Shown: piece after piece, positions 20,901 through 28,103 of the stretch
Layout: every line of letters starts with the position of its first letter
Position numbering within the stretch: position 1 is the stretch's first letter
NCBI GenBank assembly: GCA_036172665.1
Contig: CM069878.1
Coordinates: 23,363,501-23,427,500, forward strand
Origin: Prosopocoilus inquinatus
Taxonomy: Eukaryota; Arthropoda; Insecta; Coleoptera; Lucanidae
DNA: 64,000 bases
Reading direction: 5' to 3'
Position numbers and translations under genes: made by a program
The notes under the pieces: generated by a model
Told to the model about the DNA's origin: nothing
What the model saw: the letters and a program-made list of their open reading frames with translations, nothing else
Database searches by the model: none

Positions 20901-23245
20901 ATCTCTGTAATAATGTTTCTTATACGTTAAATGAATTCATGGCAATTTGATCAGTGTTTCATGCTATAATACGTGATACCTATAATATGTGATACTTATA
21001 GTACATAATATTTATAACTAATATTTAGTACCTGAATATGTGTGTACATTTTAATGTGTATGTGTATTTTAATGTGTTTATATTATAATTTTTTTTAATT
21101 GTACAAATCCCATACTTCTAAATAATGTCCTAAACATTTATAGACATTATATAATCTTAGAATTAAAAATATTACTCATAGCATTTGTTTGAACTTTCTC
21201 CTCCCGCTAATATCATCAATTAATAGACATATTTGATAATAACTCGAGAACAAAAAAAGGTAATAACTCGAGAACGAAAAAACAATAATCATGTCGGCTT
21301 TTCACCATAATATTCATCATTTTCTAAGCTTTATAACTGTTACAAAAGAAATACACCTCTCCGTTTAAATTTTGTTGGAAAACTGAAAAATGTTACTTTC
21401 GCAAATAGCGCCCTCTGGCTAATTTATAACAAATTAGCCATAATCGTTGAATAGAAACTTTAGATCAGCTCAAAATTTTCTTTCAAATGAACTGAAGTTC
21501 GTTAATTTCCGATAAAGACTACAGAAGTTATGATATTTTTAAAGTAAATAATTCAACTGTCTTCTCCACCCTTATTAAAGGTGATACGATATTAAGCCTA
21601 AAATCAAAGTTTCGCAGAATTAATTCAGCTTTCTAATGACGCTATCAAAGTTGCAGCTTAGACTTAGACTTTGCTAGTAAAATTAATTTTTTTTGTTGGC
21701 CCTATTGATTACGTCCCCTTACGGTCAACTCAAATACTTAAAAATATTTTCTTTGAATTTCTCTTGGTCACTTTGACGATAACTTTTTTTCTCTTGAAGC
21801 TGTAGGTATTAAAATTAGTTATATATCGCCGCTCGCCACCAATCTTGATCTTGACCTTGATATTTTTCAGATAACTTTTATTTGTAGCCTTTAATTTTAC
21901 TCTAACTTTAATAAAAATTTTGTTGCAAATCGTTTTTGATTGATCACTGTACAGCTGTTTCAACCCTATTTGGGGCTTCATAAGCAGAAGCGATCATAGG
22001 AAGTCGCTATTTAAGCCTTTCAATAACATTAAGCATTAAGCCTTTCAATAATATTAATAATAAGTGGTTTGGTAGTAAATGATTAAAATATTGAAACAAA
22101 AGAGCACCAAATAGATAGATAGTTAAAAAAATCTCATTACCAAAAATCCGGCCTTATTCAAAATCACTCGTTTATTGGTAACTGACTTTTCAGCATTACA
22201 AATGATTTTAAAACAATAAATTGACATTAATTAACAAAAAAAATAAAAAAAAAGTCAACAACGACAAATGATTCAAAACGAAGCTAAATGTTTAATAATG
22301 TTTACCTAGAGGCATCTATTTCCAGAATTTCCCTACATATATTCAACTAGGTTAGGTTTTTTTTGAAATGCAGTAATTTAAACACTTAGGAATGTATGTA
22401 TGTCTTTAATCAGACATCAGAATTTTCTGAATCAAATTTTTAGCCGATTTTTGAATGTTGGTAAGTATTACTTAAGACATGGGACAATATGAGAAAATTT
22501 AGAAATGCAATATGTAAATAAATTACTAAGATTTTCCGTTATTGTAATTAGTAATTACTGAAAATAACAAAGTTTTCAAGGATCTTGACGTAATACAAAT
22601 TCAGATTGCAACATTTGATACTTCTTTGACATTCACATATCTGAGGCTATACGAGGACGACCGGTGAATCGCAAACAAAATGTAGTTCAATTCTAAACAA
22701 TTTCGTCACAAAGCCGCAACGTTTTATAAAAGAAGATAAAACTTTATACGGCTTATAAGACTATTTGATTGCATCAACAGCAATTTTTTTAATGATTCAA
22801 ATATTTTTATTTTAAGTACTAAATAAAACCTCGAAACGTAAACGTGAAATCATATTGATAATATTCGCGAAAATAATTTGAGAAATAAAAGTCGTGATAA
22901 GTTGTGCAATTATTAAAGAATTCTAAATTTATGCTAATATTATCCATTAATAATTAATTAATATGCAAACAATGTGGGATGCGTGGGATGAATAACACAA
23001 ACCCAAAACTATTTGTTAGTCACCTTGACATTAAATTCAAAGAATCCACGTAATTTATGCGTTACTGCGATTCACCACGATTTAGCATTTTCCCTACCCA
23101 TACCCGTACTATGTAACGTGTCATCCTCCACCCACCGTGCAAGGAAAGCGCGCGATCCTCCTCCTTACGTAACGTAACAGAAACGACGAGAAAAGTCAAA
23201 GGTCGGACAAAGTGAAAGGAAAAGAGGACTTACCAAAAACTTCAT
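8882..23245 (-). CDS. RR-1 cuticular protein gene 1 (four exons, 203 residues)
   Basis: Joined on the minus strand: 23245-23234, 16330-16098, 15044-14768 and 8971-8882. All junctions have GT...AG and the phases agree (0, 2, 0), giving 612 bases with stop. The product has a signal peptide (MKFLVVIVAVLVGVCLGQ), a Gln-rich segment at residues 18-62, a chitin-binding RR domain (about 75-145) with SYTYTSPEG and YTADETGF, then GDHLPTPPP and a polar tail. RR-1 proteins bind chitin and build flexible, mainly endocuticular layers outside epidermal cells. Introns are 6.9, 1.05 and 5.8 kb, enlarged by transposable elements. A TATA box sits upstream and a poly(A) signal downstream. The 203-residue length is at the high end for RR-1 because of the Gln-rich part. 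Exons 1 and 4 were recognised by hand from splice sites and phase; transcript evidence is lacking. Confidence 0.85.
8972..11474. other. Gene 1 intron 3, first part: no gene seen
   Basis: AT-rich intron. A short inverted repeat of about 17 bases, AAGTCTGTCAT in the left arm (10406-10420) and its reverse in the right arm (10495-10510), is the only structure noted. A 68-codon open frame at 9384-9590 has no recognisable similarity and is taken as chance. Confidence 0.45.
11475..12469. mobile_element. TA-flanked inverted-repeat element in gene 1 intron 3
   Basis: Left end CTGGGCGATTCTTAAATA and right end (reversed) CAGGGTGGTTCTTAAATA, both next to TA. About 995 bp between, without an open frame. 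TA duplication and CAGGGTG-type ends fit the Tc1/mariner (IS630) superfamily, non-autonomous. Homology beyond about 25 terminal bases is weak. Confidence 0.5.
12500..13555 (+). pseudogene. Non-LTR retrotransposon reverse transcriptase remnant
   Basis: Pieces in different frames keep the order of a non-LTR RT. LYIDFKQG lies near 12530; KTLKGDTEEFEINKA near 12590. AYADDLVIITK follows at about 12744-12780, with the intact YADD catalytic motif. Next come YKYLGIMLSS near 12930, IYNTITRPVV (about 13060), GEEELRIVERRILR and, finally, GKRKRDKPRTSWIEKVEEDLNK (about 13335-13400). Many stops and shifts make it inactive. It belongs to the endonuclease/RT type with the conserved 'GRPRxTWxDxVxxDL' C-terminal box. 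It lies antisense in intron 3 of gene 1. Confidence 0.8.
13644..13780. repeat. Short palindromic element, arms about 65 bp
   Basis: The arm 13644-13708 (CCTAGTTTTCACAATAGTAA, then GCTCTG) is repeated inverted at 13716-13780 (CAGAGC, then TTACTATAAAAACTAG). The centre is the mirrored GGAACACT/AGTGTTCC. Only about seven bases separate the arms, so the RNA would fold into one long hairpin. No open frame. Confidence 0.75.
13968..14522. mobile_element. Palindromic TA-flanked element (foldback type)
   Basis: Flanked by TA at 13966-13967 and 14523-14524. Ends CGGGGTACTGCATTTTGAAG and, reversed, CAGCGTGCTACGCTTTGAA, followed in both by CGCAACATAG. Homology between the halves continues inwards (CGAATATTG, TTACAGCAAAATTCCAT, CTTTTTGAAG-type blocks, TTTATACCAAACTAT) to a centre near 14250. 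The element is therefore one long imperfect hairpin of 555 bp without coding capacity. Confidence 0.75.
14768..15044 (-). CDS. Gene 1 exon 3 (RR-1 chitin-binding domain)
   Basis: Starts with one base that completes an Ala codon, then WETGNNIIAQEEGFLK. It carries the core of the domain: aromatic residues of GSYTYTSPEG and VTYTADETGFHAVGDHLP are the face thought to stack on chitin in this family. Ends IYAGIKAQQ at a GTACGA donor in phase 0. Reading through that donor would give only a short AT-rich tail, so splicing to exon 4 is preferred. Confidence 0.93.
15045..16097. other. Gene 1 intron 2: no other feature seen
   Basis: About 1.05 kb, AT-rich. Begins GTAAGT and ends TTTAG on the minus strand. 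The part near 15120-15420 is less AT-rich but shows no frame or repeat I can name. Confidence 0.5.
16098..16330 (-). CDS. Gene 1 exon 2 (signal core, Gln-rich linker)
   Basis: Begins VVIVAVLVGVCLGQ after a TTTGTAG acceptor and ends in GSYKA plus two bases at a GTAAGT donor. Residues after the signal are rich in Gln, Arg, Pro and Tyr with repeats of the type QxQxQY. FIPIIRFDKEQGEDGSY then leads into the RR domain; TxIPII(R/K) is the standard entry to RR-1 domains. Confidence 0.9.
17150..17770 (+). pseudogene. Non-LTR retrotransposon C-terminal fragment
   Basis: Broken frames recover the tail of a reverse transcriptase element: YKTVIIPAVL near 17355, where intact copies have 'YKTVIRPVVTYG', and then DLRRMKAKANK and ALSLPGWD at about 17625-17710. 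These correspond to the last 100-150 residues of the same broad class as the copy at 12500. No catalytic motif remains. Sequence to its left (16340-17150) is uncharacterised intron and may include more of it. Confidence 0.6.
17771..18819. other. Gene 1 intron 1, middle part: no gene seen
   Basis: AT-rich intron between the LINE fragment and the large inverted repeat. A 61-codon frame at 18360-18545 has no recognisable features. Confidence 0.5.
18820..21860. mobile_element. Large inverted-repeat element with a LINE in its spacer
   Basis: Left arm 18820-19415, right arm about 21176-21860. Matching inverted blocks include TCAAGAT(T/G)GGTG at the ends, AATACCTACAGC, GTCAAAGTGACCAAG, ATCATAACTTCTGTAGTC, GAGGGCGCTATTTGC, and CTCAAACAAATGCTAT at the inner edges. 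The right arm contains a small internal duplication (ATAACTCGAGAAC twice at 21238-21275). The left end is TA followed by CCGGGTGTCTCAAG; the right terminus has lost the last bases. The spacer holds a non-LTR fragment at 19620-20950. Lies inside intron 1 of gene 1. Confidence 0.8.
19620..20950 (+). pseudogene. Jockey-like non-LTR reverse transcriptase remnant
   Basis: In order: KIVPIHKK and NYITIAILPAISKIFE (near 19630-19730, the 'NYRPISLLPxxSKIFE' box); QHSFRSGRSTDTAL (about 19790); GSILGPFLFLIFTNHLP (about 20080); VTLYADDTNV (about 20147-20177, catalytic YADD intact); SDNKLKINAKKTN; CTFLGIVVDSKL; and a C-terminal part with VLKLQKRCIRII. The RT fingers and palm are split between at least three frames, with the middle (domains 3-4) partly deleted near 19900-20050. 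5'-truncated, no endonuclease seen. Dead copy. Confidence 0.85.
21861..23233. other. Gene 1 intron 1, 5' part: no gene seen
   Basis: AT-rich intron beside exon 1. The stretch 23100-23230 upstream of the donor is less AT-rich and could hold regulatory sites, but nothing specific was recognised. Confidence 0.5.
23234..23245 (-). CDS. Gene 1 exon 1 (start codon and MKFL)
   Basis: ATG AAG TTT TTG followed directly by GTAAG. A tiny first coding exon of four or five codons, interrupting the signal peptide in phase 0, is common in insect cuticular protein genes. Joined to exon 2 it completes a normal hydrophobic signal sequence. The TATA box about 58 bases upstream of the ATG supports this start over the in-frame Met at the beginning of exon 2. 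Confidence 0.85.
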
Positions 23246-23302
23246 GATGCGGCTCGATACTCTTCTCTGCGTATTTTAAAGAGACACGTGTGGAGAAATC
23301 TG

Positions 23303-23310
23303 TATTTATA
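23303..23310 (-). promoter_or_regulatory. TATA box of cuticular gene 1
   Basis: TATAAATA on the minus strand, 58-65 bases upstream of the ATG. Transcription would begin near 23275, giving a short 5' UTR, the usual arrangement for strongly and stage-specifically expressed cuticular genes. Confidence 0.75.
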
Positions 23311-24085
23311 CCCTCTCTCGCCACTCTTGCACGAAGTTGCAGATCGTCCTAGAAAAGGTCCGCAAATATCGATCAAACACGGGCTTCTCTTCGCATTCTT
23401 TCGGCACTGATGTGGAGCAGTACCTTATTTAAGTTTTTAAGAAGTCTGTCACTTATTGTTATAAGCCGGTTGCATTTCTTTGCGTGGGCGAAGACCATGT
23501 CCATAAATGCTAGCCGTCTGGTTTTCTTTCTGCTTGGTTTTGTTCCTTCTTTTATAACGTCTGCAACTCTCGATTAGAATTACTATAATAACCAGTTTTT
23601 ACGTATTTTACTGTAAAAGTTGTAAGCGCATTGTTTTTTCGTTTTTTATTCCATTCTTGGATTAACCTTCTAAGTTTTTAAGCTCTTTCGCGAAGCTGTT
23701 AAACTCAACAGTTATTTTATTACTATTTACAGTAAAAACTTGAATTGATTACGATGATTTTACCGAAATCGTCGTAAATTGTATTGACTAAAAAGCAAAT
23801 ATTGACCGTGAACGTAGTCGTTCAAGTCCTGCATATTTTCTAAGGACACATTTCGCGTCAGAAGGTTATCCTCTATTCATTCAATTAACCAGAAAAGCGA
23901 TCACATAAATGTACTAAAATAAATGTGTAACCCAAGTAGTTATTATTAATTAATTGAATAACCTGGTGAGTTGTTAATAATAAAAATGTTGGAAAACTGT
24001 CCGATAATAAAATCACTTTAATAATTTTTTACCTTCAGGAGGAAAGTCTTAAAATAAAAAACCAAAGAATGCGAACCGCATGTAT
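23311..24085. other. Upstream region of gene 1: no gene seen
   Basis: Spacer between the gene 1 promoter and the mariner. An inverted pair of TTTTTAC-type tracts near 23590-23740 was noted but is weak. Confidence 0.45.
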
Positions 24086-25372
24086 ACGTGGGCAGCTGGA
24101 AAAGTTTCTGGAAACGGTATGAAAAAATGCATATGAAATTTGGTAAACGCTATCATTGTTTTTCGAAGTATTCACCTTTGACGTCAATACACTTTTGCAT
24201 ACGCTCGAACCAATTTCTAAAGCACGTTTTCCAATCTAAAGATGGTACCTCGGAAACCAGTGTCCGGAATGTTTCAACCGCTGCTTAAGCCGAAGAAAAT
24301 CGCTCACCACGCATTTTATTTTTGATATTTGGGAACAAAAAGAAATCATTAGGTGATAAATCAGGTGAATATGGACAATGAGTCATTAATTTAACACTTT
24401 TGTTGGACAAAAAATCAACTGTTCGACGGGCTGAGTGAGAGCTGGCGTTATCATGATGGAGAATAATTCGTCGATTTCGATTGTTTCTTCTTATTTGATC
24501 GATGACTTCCGGCAAACAAATTATAGTATACCAATCAGCATTAACGGTTTTTCGATCCTTTGAAGCCACGGTTGCTACATGTCCAGTTAAACCGAAGAAA
24601 CAAGCAATCATTTGCTTCGCAGCACTGCGTGAACGGTTGTTAGTTTTGGTTCATTTTGGAATACCCAAACGATAGATTGTTGTTTACTTTCTGGCTCGTA
24701 CGAATAGATCCACGTTTCGTCACCAGTAACGATGTTATAAACTAAATTTGAACGACCTCCATTGAATTTCTTGAGCATTTCTTCGCACCATTTGATACGA
24801 CCCTGCTTTTGCGCTTCTGTTAAATTGTGTGGGATCCAACGACTGCAAAGCTTTCGTACGTTCAAATGATCAAGCAAAATCTGGTGTATTGCTTTCATGT
24901 CAATGCGTAAGGATGCTTGAATCTCACGGTATGTCACATGTTGATCTCGCTCAAGCATTTCAAGCACAGCATCTACCTTAGTAGCAACAACAGATGTTGA
25001 TGGACGACCTTCACGAAATTCGTCACTGAGAGAGGTACGTCCATGCTGGAATTCGGCAAACCAATTATAAACACTGTTCTTTGATGGTGCTTCATCTCTA
25101 AAAGCCAAATGAAGCCGATAGAGGCGTTGTTTCGGCGTTAGACCACATTTGAAATCGTAAAAAAATCATGGCACGAAAATTTTCACGCGAGATTTACATG
25201 TTTACACAAAATTACTTTTTCTCAAATGCTGTACAAACAAAATTAGTTCACTTGGATAGGAACTGTCAATAGAATTATAGGAGAAAAACGTCAAATTTTT
25301 CAAATATGACAGTTGATAAACGCTAACAATTCTAGACCTACTAGATTCCAGAAAATTTTCCAGCAGCCCACG
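24086..25372 (-). mobile_element. mariner transposon with both ends and TA flanks
   Basis: Length 1287 bp, the usual mariner size. The terminal inverted repeats read CGTGGGCAGCTGGAAAAG.TTCTGGAA on the left and CGTGGGCTGCTGGAAAA.TTTCTGGAA reversed on the right, about 27-30 bases with two or three differences. Both ends are next to the TA target (24084-24085 and 25373-25374). The transposase runs on the minus strand and is broken by two shifts and one stop. Confidence 0.92.
24153..25190 (-). pseudogene. mariner transposase pseudogene
   Basis: The N-terminal helix-turn-helix part begins near 25190 (NFRAMIFYDFKCGLTPKQ when the frame shift in a T run near 25150 is bridged). SVYNWFAEFQHG and GRPSTSV follow in the 166-codon frame 25108-24608. 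Then come HVTYREIQASL, ending with GDETWIYSYEPESKQQS (first catalytic Asp). A one-base shift near 24640 moves reading to a second frame (24611-24285). It has KQMIACFFG, RIILHHDNASSHSA (second Asp) and YSPDLSPNDFFLFP (third Asp of the D,D34D triad). A TAA then interrupts before the last 45 codons, which end YFEKQ and stop at 24153. All three catalytic Asp survive. The family cuts and pastes at TA in the nucleus. Confidence 0.92.
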
Positions 25373-25374
25373 TA

Positions 25375-25855
25375 ATACATAAATGGAACGAGAACGAGAC
25401 ATAAACTATCTTATCTCTACAAAAAATATCAAGTGCAAGAAAGAAATTGTCAGAAACATCATTACACAGAAAATACTTATAATGTTAGTTACGAGAAGAT
25501 CAACGACATTTCCGAAATCTAAAAGAAGATGTAAGTAGAGAAGGTAATAGAGGAAAACTTAATTGAAGGAAAATTAAAAAAAGATTGGTTGATTAATTTA
25601 ATACGTACTTAATTTAGAATAATTCAGTTCAATGTTCAATGTTCGTTATTATTTTGAAATAATGTTCGTTATCACTTGGTAATTAATTAATTAATTGAAG
25701 AAAAAATCTTTCTGTTAATTTATAATTCAACCTTACGGCAGTGCAAATTCATTAAATCTAAATATTATGGGTTTACGCAGCAAAATAAATTTAAAAAATT
25801 TGTGCGCAAATTGCAACTAATTAACCATATTATTTTTTCCAAGAAATTATATATA
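25375..25855. other. No gene seen; AT-rich spacer
   Basis: Very AT-rich, with TTAATTAATTAATT near 25680. No feature recognised. Confidence 0.5.
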
Positions 25856-26221
25856 CATAAAGTCGCGAGCAATAAATTTTGATCGTCATCGTGATTGTCA
25901 AAGGTTGGCTCCAAATGCTACGAATAGTAACATTTATTTTGACACTTTCGTATTAAAACACAAATGGAAATTTCTAATTCTGGAATTGACGTTTTGATTG
26001 ACAGTAGCGATCAAAATTTAATGCTCGCGACTTACATATACAGCGAATTACGATATGTAATGAGGAATGTCAAATATTTAAAATTTACTGCGAAAGTATT
26101 TGAAAATCGTTTAGCATCACTATTCTAGTTCAAATTCGAGATTCGTCGGGAGGGGGAGGGGGGCATTAATCATAACGCAGCTCAAAAGGGGGTCGCCAAA
26201 TCTAAAAGTTTGGAAACGCTG
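25856..26221. mobile_element. Second copy of the hAT-like MITE family, one end intact
   Basis: Reversed, the right end reads CAGCGTTTCCAAACTTTTAG, as in the copy at 2672. A C-rich tract (26150-26165 region), GAGCATTAAATTTTGATCG and AATTCCAGAATTAGAA also match blocks of that copy in the same order. The other end is missing. The distal part shows a 45-base inverted repeat (GTCGCGAGCAATAAATTTTG at 25862 and its reverse near 26020), so a rearrangement or nested insertion is likely. Confidence 0.6.
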
Positions 26222-26604
26222 GTTTAATCTATTATATCACTCTTACTTGCATTAAACGAATTCGTTCTTTCTTACTTTTCTACCCTGATCCATGGAGCGC
26301 TCCAATTATCGTAAATGCCTATTGATTACTTGAGCCATTGTAACTGGTCACGCTTGGCCAAACTTAGAGAAACTAACATCAAAATTTAAATCTAATTGGG
26401 GAAATCAAATTCTGCTCCTGCATTAACTCCACATACACAAAATCAAAAGGTTTAGTCCTCTTTTGCTTTTCATTTTTTGTTACACTTTTTCAAGAACGGA
26501 ATAGACTCGATATACACATGACAGAGTGACATGACGTGACATGACAAGAGTCGTTATTGTTGACTTTTGGAGTACGTGTTGTTCTTGCTAGTCACAGTCT
26601 AGAT

Positions 26605-26640
26605 CAGGGTTTCTCAAACTTTTTTAAGTATTGACTCCTC
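26605..26640 (+). repeat. Isolated hAT-type transposon end
   Basis: CAGGGTTTCTCAAACTTTTT followed by GACTCCTC is like the terminus of the hAT family above but distinct in sequence. The other end was not found. Confidence 0.4.
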
Positions 26641-26718
26641 AAAAGAAAACAAAAATTTCCTTCAAGCCCCTTTCAAATTTTATTAGTATTTCTAAAGCTG
26701 TATGTTTTGGGGGATGGT

Positions 26719-26801
26719 ACGATTCGCCGTCGCCATTTCGTAGAACCAATTCGCCGTCGACACAATTTTCCGTCCGCCCAATTCGCCGTCGCATGTTACT
26801 G
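26719..26801. repeat. Imperfect tandem repeats of ATTCGCCGTCG
   Basis: ATTCGCCGTCG occurs at about 26722, 26749 and 26791, with a degenerate copy (TTTTCCGTCCG) near 26775. Spacing is roughly 25-40 bases. The block is much more GC-rich than its surroundings. Probably the end of a mobile element. Confidence 0.6.
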
Positions 26802-27049
26802 CTTTATTTACCTTGTGGAGCTTTATCACACTTTCTATTTTAGATATCCAAGTTATACCTACGAATTGAATGAAAATAATTATAATTTCAGTATGTTTCA
26901 AGTAAGTTAAAATGGATTGTATTATTATTTTCTATTTCGAACTAAAATAAATTCTTAATTACACTACGATCATCGTGAGACACTAAATTAAGAATAAACT
27001 GGTGAAACAGAAATAGAATTTAAAACCTCTTCGAATATGTTAAAATATA

Positions 27050-27407
27050 CAGGGCGTCCCGTTTAATTTTTTTGAGATATTTAAATTTTTAAGTTTCAAT
27101 TGTTTCTGTGCAAACGTACATAAAAATGTTGTTCTTATCCATAAGGATTATTCTACACAATATTTGTAATTAGTTAGGTACACTGAAGTTTTTTTTTATC
27201 AGGCTGATTATGAATAAAATACCTCTACATTTTAGCTTTTTAATTCAACTGAATAGCTGCAGATTGCGAATAGTTCTATTTACGGCTACAGTTGCTGAAT
27301 AGAAAATGCTTATTTTTAAGATGTCTGACGAAATCTGCAGTAAAAATTGGGATATTCCATTTAAAAAAATATAAGTTTGATGGATAACTCACTTACGGAA
27401 CATGCTG
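27050..27407. mobile_element. Possible TA-flanked inverted-repeat element
   Basis: Left end TA then CAGGGCGTCCCG; right end, reversed, TA then CAGCATGTTCCG. Only the first dozen bases match between ends. The 358-bp interior has no open frame. Resembles the other CAGGGTG-ended elements here. Confidence 0.35.
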
Positions 27408-27546
27408 TATACGTGGAAATAATTTTCTAAGATAGAACTTATTATAGGTGATCACATTTGTAAAAGACATTTTCTTTTATAATTAATAGTTAAGGGGCCA
27501 TTGAAGAAATCGATACCAATGACCCACCTGTATATGCTTTATCGAT

Positions 27547-27600
27547 AAACTGATATTGAATATCAGTTTAGCACTGAAGATGGTAACTTCGTTACCGAAA
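27547..27600 (+). other. Two consecutive hairpins with a GAAA tail
   Basis: A perfect 11-bp stem with one-base loop (27547-27569, AAACTGATATT and its reverse) is followed by GCACTGAAGAT, then a 6-bp stem GGTAAC/GTTACC (27582-27596) and GAAA. The order CTGAAGA, stem, GAAA resembles the core of a hammerhead ribozyme (CUGAUGA, stem II, GAAA) but differs in one core position and a third stem was not found. Confidence 0.4.
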
Positions 27601-27663
27601 TACGTATTCGCTTTCAGTGAATTAATGTGGTCGAGGGGTTTTCTCACTATTTATTTAGCTATA

Positions 27664-28103
27664 CAGGTTGATTCAAAATAAGTGTCCGACCCGTCAACCA
27701 TACCACGTACATCGAAAAAGAAAACAAAAAGTCTATATGCATAGGGGGTCTAATAACCATAGCTTTTTAGATAAAATGCATTGAACATTCAGATATAAAT
27801 TGGTTGATGGGCACTAATGCAGCTGTATTGCGTCACAGGAGCAATGAACTCGCGTGAAAGAGAACGAAATGAAACTGTAAAACAATTTTATTTATAGCTT
27901 CCTGCGGAAAAAAATGTATAATACGCAATTATTTCATTCGAATTTCGGACTATGTATACCTAAGGAATGAATCATAATTTCTATTTTGGATTCAAAGGAG
28001 GCTGATTTCTGAAATGCCTCTGACAGAATTATATCTTGCAATTTCGCGCTTGCATGACCTTAGTGAATACGTTCCTAACGAGTCAGACACTTATTCTGAA
28101 TCA
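27664..28103. mobile_element. TA-flanked inverted-repeat element, right end eroded
   Basis: Left end CAGGTTGATTCAAAATAAGT followed by GTCCGACCCGT. Reversed, the right end has GATTCAGAATAAGTGTCTGA then CTCGT. About 28 of 31 positions agree, but the final CAGGTT is missing on the right. No open frame in 440 bp. Confidence 0.6.
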
